A stretch of 9,280 nt of DNA. Origin: Actinomycetes bacterium (GTDB lineage: Bacteria > Actinomycetota > Acidimicrobiia > Acidimicrobiales > RAAP-2). Position numbers and translations under genes: made by a program. The notes beneath the pieces are model-generated. The model was not told the origin of the DNA and did not search any database. It saw only the letters and a list, made by a program, of their open reading frames with translations. Positions within the stretch are counted from its first letter, which is position 1. Every line of letters starts with the position of its first letter. Below, piece after piece: positions 6,497-9,280 of the stretch. The DNA lies in contig JAJYZN010000108.1 of assembly GCA_021799915.1 (NCBI GenBank), positions 1-9,280 of the forward strand, written 5' to 3'.

Positions 6497-6896
6497 CTCG
6501 TGTTCCGTATTCGAACTCGGGCACGTGAAAGATGTCGTCGAAGGGCGGACGGTATTCCTCGTGGCAGATCCGGCCGTCCTTCACATCGAGCCGTTCCAAC
6601 ACCGCGGCGTTGAACTGGCGGCGGGTGCGGTCGGTGGCCATGCGGTAGGCGTCGCCGCAACAGCTGGCGAAAGTGGCGGCGAGCTCCAAGATCTCCTGCC
6701 ACTCGGTGAGGTTGGCGTCGAGGTCGGCGAGACGATCTTGGGCCGTCGCGAGGTCGACGCCGATGCGGGCCTGTTCCACCTTCAAGGTGGGGACGTCGAT
6801 GCCTTCGCCGTAGTAGGCGTCGAGTAGCTTGCGCCGTTCGGGCTCGGCCTTGGCCACCCGGCGGATGAGCAGTTCTCGCTGGGCGGCATCGGCGCG
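6450..6896 (-). pseudogene. Severed C-terminal part of the serine recombinase
   Basis: Beyond the amber codon the same reading frame continues without further stops for about 149 codons. It begins RADAAQRELLIRR, then gives a coiled-coil stretch (LLDAYYGEGIDVPTL, RIGVDLATAQDRLADL) and ends FHVPEFEYG, which is typical of this recombinase group. CAG (Gln) would fit the amber position, a single C-to-T change. The last 15 or so codons (TTGFEPATLTLAR) are simply the reverse complement of tRNA-Gly, showing the gene end overlaps the attachment region. An internal ATG (6855-6857) could start a 135-residue fragment, but I see no reason to think it is expressed. Confidence 0.8.
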
Positions 6897-8009
6897 CTAG
6901 CGCTCGATGACCTCGGCGCCCAGTTCTTCGCGCAGGCGTTCGGCCCAAAAGGCTGGTAGCTGGATGGCGGTGTAGATCTGCTCGACTTGGGCTTCGAGGT
7001 CGTCGGCTGCAATGTAGCGCTCCCGGCAGGTGCCGGTGGGGTCATTCTTCTGGCCGAGGCAGAAGAAGTAGGTGTAGCGGCCCTTGGAGAGCTGGATCGA
7101 GAGGCGCCTTCCGCACACCCCGCGGTGCAGGACGCCTTTGAGGTAGTGGGGGTGCTTGCGCTCCCGGGTGCCGCGCACCGAGCGCGCCGCGAGGAGCTCT
7201 TGGACCCGGCGGAAGGTCTCGGGGGTGGTGAACGGCTGGTGGAGGCCGGGGTGCTCGACCCCACCCCAGCAGACGACGCCGGTGTAGATAGGGTTGGCCA
7301 GGATCTTGGCGAGGCCCTGCCAGGTGATCGTCTTGACCGGGCGGTCGCGCCGTCCTCGGTTGGTGAGGCCGCGATGTCCCAGTTCGCCCGCCAAGCGCCG
7401 GAGGGTCCAGTCCCCGCTGGCGTAGTGCTCGAAGGCAGCCGTGACGAGCGGGGCGCGCTCTGGATCAGGGACGATGCGGGCCACCTGGCGTCCGCCGACG
7501 AGGTCCTTGACGTTCAGATAGCCGATCGGCGCGCCGTGAGGGAAGCCGCCGAGCTTGGCCTTTTGCACCATGCACTTCTTGATCTCCGCGGCCAGGTTGG
7601 CCGAGTAGAACTCGGCCATCAGGGCGTGGATGCCTTCGACCAACCTGCCGGAGGCGGTCTCTTCCACGTTCTCGGTGACCGACACCAGCGCCACATCACG
7701 GCGTCGCAGCAGCACGCGGATGGCCACGTGGTCCTCCATGTTGCGGGCCAGGCGGTCGATCTTGTGGACGACGACGGCGTCGACGTCGCGCTCTTCGGCG
7801 ATGCGGGCCAGCATCGCCTGGAGCTGGGGGCGCTCGGCGCTTCTGGCCGATTCGCCCCGGTCGGCGTACTCGTCGACGAGGTCCCATCCGGCGTGTCGGA
7901 TATGGCGGGCACAGGCCTCCCGTTGGGCCGGGATCGAGAAGCCCCCCTCCCCTTCGCCCTTCTCGGCCTGTCCGCGGGTCAAGACCCGCAGGTAGATCAC
8001 ACAGCGCAT
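6897..8009 (-). CDS. Serine recombinase, truncated by an amber codon and lacking the catalytic serine
   Basis: The 370-residue product has the layout of a large serine recombinase. A resolvase domain (1 to about 150) contains YLRVLTRGQ and HKIDRLARN. A recombinase domain (about 158-275) runs from HGAPIGYLNVKD to ILANPIYTG. A zinc-ribbon region follows at 288-330. These enzymes cut and rejoin att sites through a serine-DNA bond. In resolvases the nucleophile is Ser10, in YxRVS. Here residue 10 is leucine (TTG at 7980-7982), one C-to-T change from TCG. R8, D85, R86 and R89 are kept. The first zinc cysteine appears replaced by R296, leaving C299, C317 and C328. G is expected where C146 stands in EIKKCMVQK. 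Translation stops at TAG 6897-6899, yet the same frame continues with family-like sequence. The ATG at 8009 has AAGGAG nine bases upstream. The enzyme is almost certainly inactive. Confidence 0.88.
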   Translation of the reverse strand: MRCVIYLRVLTRGQAEKGEGEGGFSIPAQREACARHIRHAGWDLVDEYADRGESARSAERPQLQAMLARIAEERDVDAVVVHKIDRLARNMEDHVAIRVLLRRRDVALVSVTENVEETASGRLVEGIHALMAEFYSANLAAEIKKCMVQKAKLGGFPHGAPIGYLNVKDLVGGRQVARIVPDPERAPLVTAAFEHYASGDWTLRRLAGELGHRGLTNRGRRDRPVKTITWQGLAKILANPIYTGVVCWGGVEHPGLHQPFTTPETFRRVQELLAARSVRGTRERKHPHYLKGVLHRGVCGRRLSIQLSKGRYTYFFCLGQKNDPTGTCRERYIAADDLEAQVEQIYTAIQLPAFWAERLREELGAEVIER

Positions 8010-8018
8010 CGCATCACG

Positions 8019-8024
8019 CTCCTT
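8019..8024 (-). promoter_or_regulatory. Ribosome binding site of the recombinase (AAGGAG)
   Basis: AAGGAG on the minus strand lies nine bases before the ATG at 8009, choosing this start over the much longer open frame that overlaps the upstream gene. A second ATG at 8014 in another frame ends at once, with TGA at 7997-7999. Confidence 0.65.
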
Positions 8025-8079
8025 CGCTCGATCCCCTCCATGAGGGCTCCGTCCGTGTCGGGTTGCAAGTCCTTCTCCG

Positions 8080-9003
8080 TCAGCTCGCCTCCTCGCTCCA
8101 TTGGCCGGTCCGGCGGTATCGGGCGGCCTTGGCCAGGCGGGCGGTCGAGGCCGCCGACCGGGGCCAGGCGGCCAAGTCGACGAGGCGAAGGCGGGTCCCG
8201 ATGGCGTCGAGCGGCGCCCACACGGCGTCTGTCGGCCGGACGGCGTCGGAGTGGGTAGTGGTGGCCATCGCGAGGCCTTCTCCGGACAACACCGCCCTGG
8301 CGCCGGTCTCCCGGCGCGGGCCGGGGACGACGACGAGCACCCAGAAGGGAACGCCCCAGGCGACCTCCAGACGGGCGTAGTCGACGGCCTTGGCGGCCAG
8401 GCGGCCGAGGGGCTCGCTGCCCCGGTCGTACTCGAGGCAGAACGTGACCGACCCTCCGGCCTCGTGCCACACGCCGAGACCGTCGTGACGGACCACCTCT
8501 CCCAGGACCGCCTTGGAGTAGCGCTCGCCCCACCAGGGCACGAGCTGGGCGACGGGATCGTGGCGGGCGGCGGCGACGACTCGGACGAAGACGTCGTTGG
8601 TCCCCACGGTGTGGGCGAGACGCTGGCTGGTGGCGATCGAGAGCGCCTGGTCGGTGTGCCAGCGAACCTTGACCTCCCGGTCCGGGTCACGGTTGGCCAT
8701 CACGGCGAGGACGTAGGCGCCGAGGGTGTCGAGCACGTAGTGATACTCGCCGTCACGGCCCTGGCGCAATGGTCGGAAGCGCTCCACGAGACGCAGCTCG
8801 TAGAGGCGGGCCATCCGGTGCTGAGCGGTGTTGCGGTCACCGAAGAACATGGCATGCACCTGGCTGGTGGTGAGCACCCGATGCCAGCGAAGGAGGCGAA
8901 GGATCTGTCGGTCTCGGTCGGTCAACGAGGACGCAACGTCGAGGACCAGCCGATCGCTCACCCGGCCCGGCCGGCGCCCACGGCGAGAGGACACCGCAGT
9001 CAT
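8080..9003 (-). CDS. Replic_Relax-family protein (plasmid/ICE replication-relaxation)
   Basis: The 307-residue protein opens with a winged helix-turn-helix region (about 27-100: LTDRDRQILRLLRWHRVLT, then SQVHAMFFG, RLYELRLVERF and a YVLDTLGAYVL wing). A C-terminal domain follows with DGLGVWHEAGGSVTFCLEYDRGSE (174-197) and AAKAVDYARLEVAWGVPFWVLVVVP. That order, a DNA-binding domain then a D-G...LEYDRGSE...K...Y block, matches the Replic_Relax family (PF13814), known from actinobacterial plasmids and integrative elements where it supports replication and relaxation of element DNA. The second block looks like a PD-(D/E)XK nuclease core, an inference from pattern only. The ATG at 9003 is preferred to a TTG two codons earlier because GGTGA lies six bases upstream of it. 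It stands 70 bp upstream of the recombinase in the same orientation, so both probably belong to one element. Confidence 0.82.
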   Translation of the reverse strand: MTAVSSRRGRRPGRVSDRLVLDVASSLTDRDRQILRLLRWHRVLTTSQVHAMFFGDRNTAQHRMARLYELRLVERFRPLRQGRDGEYHYVLDTLGAYVLAVMANRDPDREVKVRWHTDQALSIATSQRLAHTVGTNDVFVRVVAAARHDPVAQLVPWWGERYSKAVLGEVVRHDGLGVWHEAGGSVTFCLEYDRGSEPLGRLAAKAVDYARLEVAWGVPFWVLVVVPGPRRETGARAVLSGEGLAMATTTHSDAVRPTDAVWAPLDAIGTRLRLVDLAAWPRSAASTARLAKAARYRRTGQWSEEAS

Positions 9004-9280
9004 GAACAATCACCCATACAGTCGGGATTCACCACTGGCGGTGCCCCAGCGCCTCTCACCTGCGAGGACGCGACCTCACAAGGGGTCCGCCCAGGAGTGG
9101 CGGGAGAACGGAGCCCATAACGGAGCCCCGAACGGAAGGGGTGAACGACCCCCGTCTCGGGCATCCGCAAGCCAACGCCCTGCTTCGGGTAGCTCGTGCC
9201 AAGCGGGTCTCCCCGTGCGGCGTGCACCTCGGCCGCCACCGAGAGCAGTGCCCGGGCGAGCGGGCGCAGTGCACCGGGGG
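9000..9280 (-). CDS. Possible C-terminal end of a gene entering from the right
   Basis: One minus-strand frame is open from the right edge down to TGA at 9000-9002, where it overlaps the Replic_Relax ATG by ATGA. The right-hand third reads ALRPLARALLSVAAEVHAAR with GC-rich third positions and looks coding. The remaining two thirds use many T-ending codons, contain the 12-bp repeats and give an unstructured peptide. It may be a real coupled gene with a poor tail, or a gene that ends outside the window with a non-coding leader here. No family is recognised. Confidence 0.28.
   Translation of the reverse strand, partial: PGALRPLARALLSVAAEVHAARGDPLGTSYPKQGVGLRMPETGVVHPFRSGLRYGLRSPATPGRTPCEVASSQVRGAGAPPVVNPDCMGDCS
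9107..9142. repeat. Three 12-bp tandem units (AACGGAGCCCAT-like) before the Replic_Relax gene
   Basis: Units at 9107-9118 (AACGGAGCCCAT), 9119-9130 (AACGGAGCCCCG) and 9131-9142 (AACGGAAGGGGT) share AACGGA in strict 12-bp register. A further AACG falls one base out of register at 9144. A small inverted repeat, GGGGT-GAACG-ACCCC (9138-9152), overlaps the end. The array is about 105-140 bp upstream of the Replic_Relax start. It could be an iteron-like or operator array for that protein. Confidence 0.55.

Noticed and set aside
6046..6948. A 300-codon minus-strand open frame covering the tRNA
   Set aside because: It crosses tRNA-Gly and overlaps the recombinase C-terminal part in another frame. 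Its composition is Arg/Pro-rich noise typical of high-GC antisense frames.
6987..8258. A 423-codon plus-strand frame opposite the recombinase
   Set aside because: It is the reverse-strand shadow of a GC-rich gene, rich in V, G, D and L with no recognisable motif.
8010..8690. A 227-codon upstream extension of the recombinase frame
   Set aside because: It lies on the same strand in a different frame across the Replic_Relax gene, is low-complexity Pro/Ser/Arg, and the AAGGAG plus ATG at 8009 starts a complete resolvase domain.
1..9280. A CRISPR array or classical insertion sequence
   Set aside because: No regularly spaced repeats with unique spacers and no transposase with terminal inverted repeats were seen. 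The only repeats are the short tandem ones reported.

Overview
The window is high-GC DNA from an actinobacterium. An uncultured or little-studied member of Acidimicrobiia is my best guess. This rests on the dense GC-ending codons, on secreted repeats of the GYWFVAADGGIFSFG type that are common in that class, on a DinB-fold protein of the kind abundant in mycothiol-using actinobacteria, and on a Replic_Relax-family protein. No species can be named from the sequence alone.

Region 1 (1-2981, minus strand) is a tightly packed four-gene set resembling part of a methylamine-utilisation (mau) cluster. In transcription order it holds a membrane-anchored MauD-like thioredoxin, an unassigned 173-residue protein, a MauE/DoxX-like membrane protein, and a Tat-exported, cysteine-rich protein related to the methylamine dehydrogenase light chain (MauA). 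Each junction overlaps, so the genes are probably translated together. The MauA-like protein has 26 Cys in about 170 residues. It is fused to a GYWFVAADGG-type repeat domain that runs off the left edge. No heavy chain (MauB) or MauG is visible. MauD and MauE normally support disulphide formation in the light chain, so this looks like an export and oxidative-folding module for an unusual secreted protein, possibly one carrying a tryptophan-derived cofactor.

Region 2 (3130-6007) holds chromosomal accessory genes. A DinB/DUF664-like gene runs rightward and converges, one base apart, on a large membrane protein with an extracellular Asp-box (sortilin/Ycf48-like) propeller. Upstream of that gene is a 14-bp tandem repeat. 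Next comes a small gene with an ABM-like (dimeric alpha/beta barrel) appearance whose 5' end seems frameshifted.

Region 3 (6424-9280) starts with a clear tRNA-Gly(GCC). Facing it on the minus strand is a serine recombinase whose reading frame runs into the tRNA gene, as expected for one end of an integrated element. Upstream of the recombinase lies a Replic_Relax-family gene, preceded by short 12-bp repeats. The element continues to the right beyond the window. The recombinase appears dead: its catalytic serine position is leucine, a zinc-ribbon cysteine is arginine, and an in-frame amber codon cuts off the last quarter.
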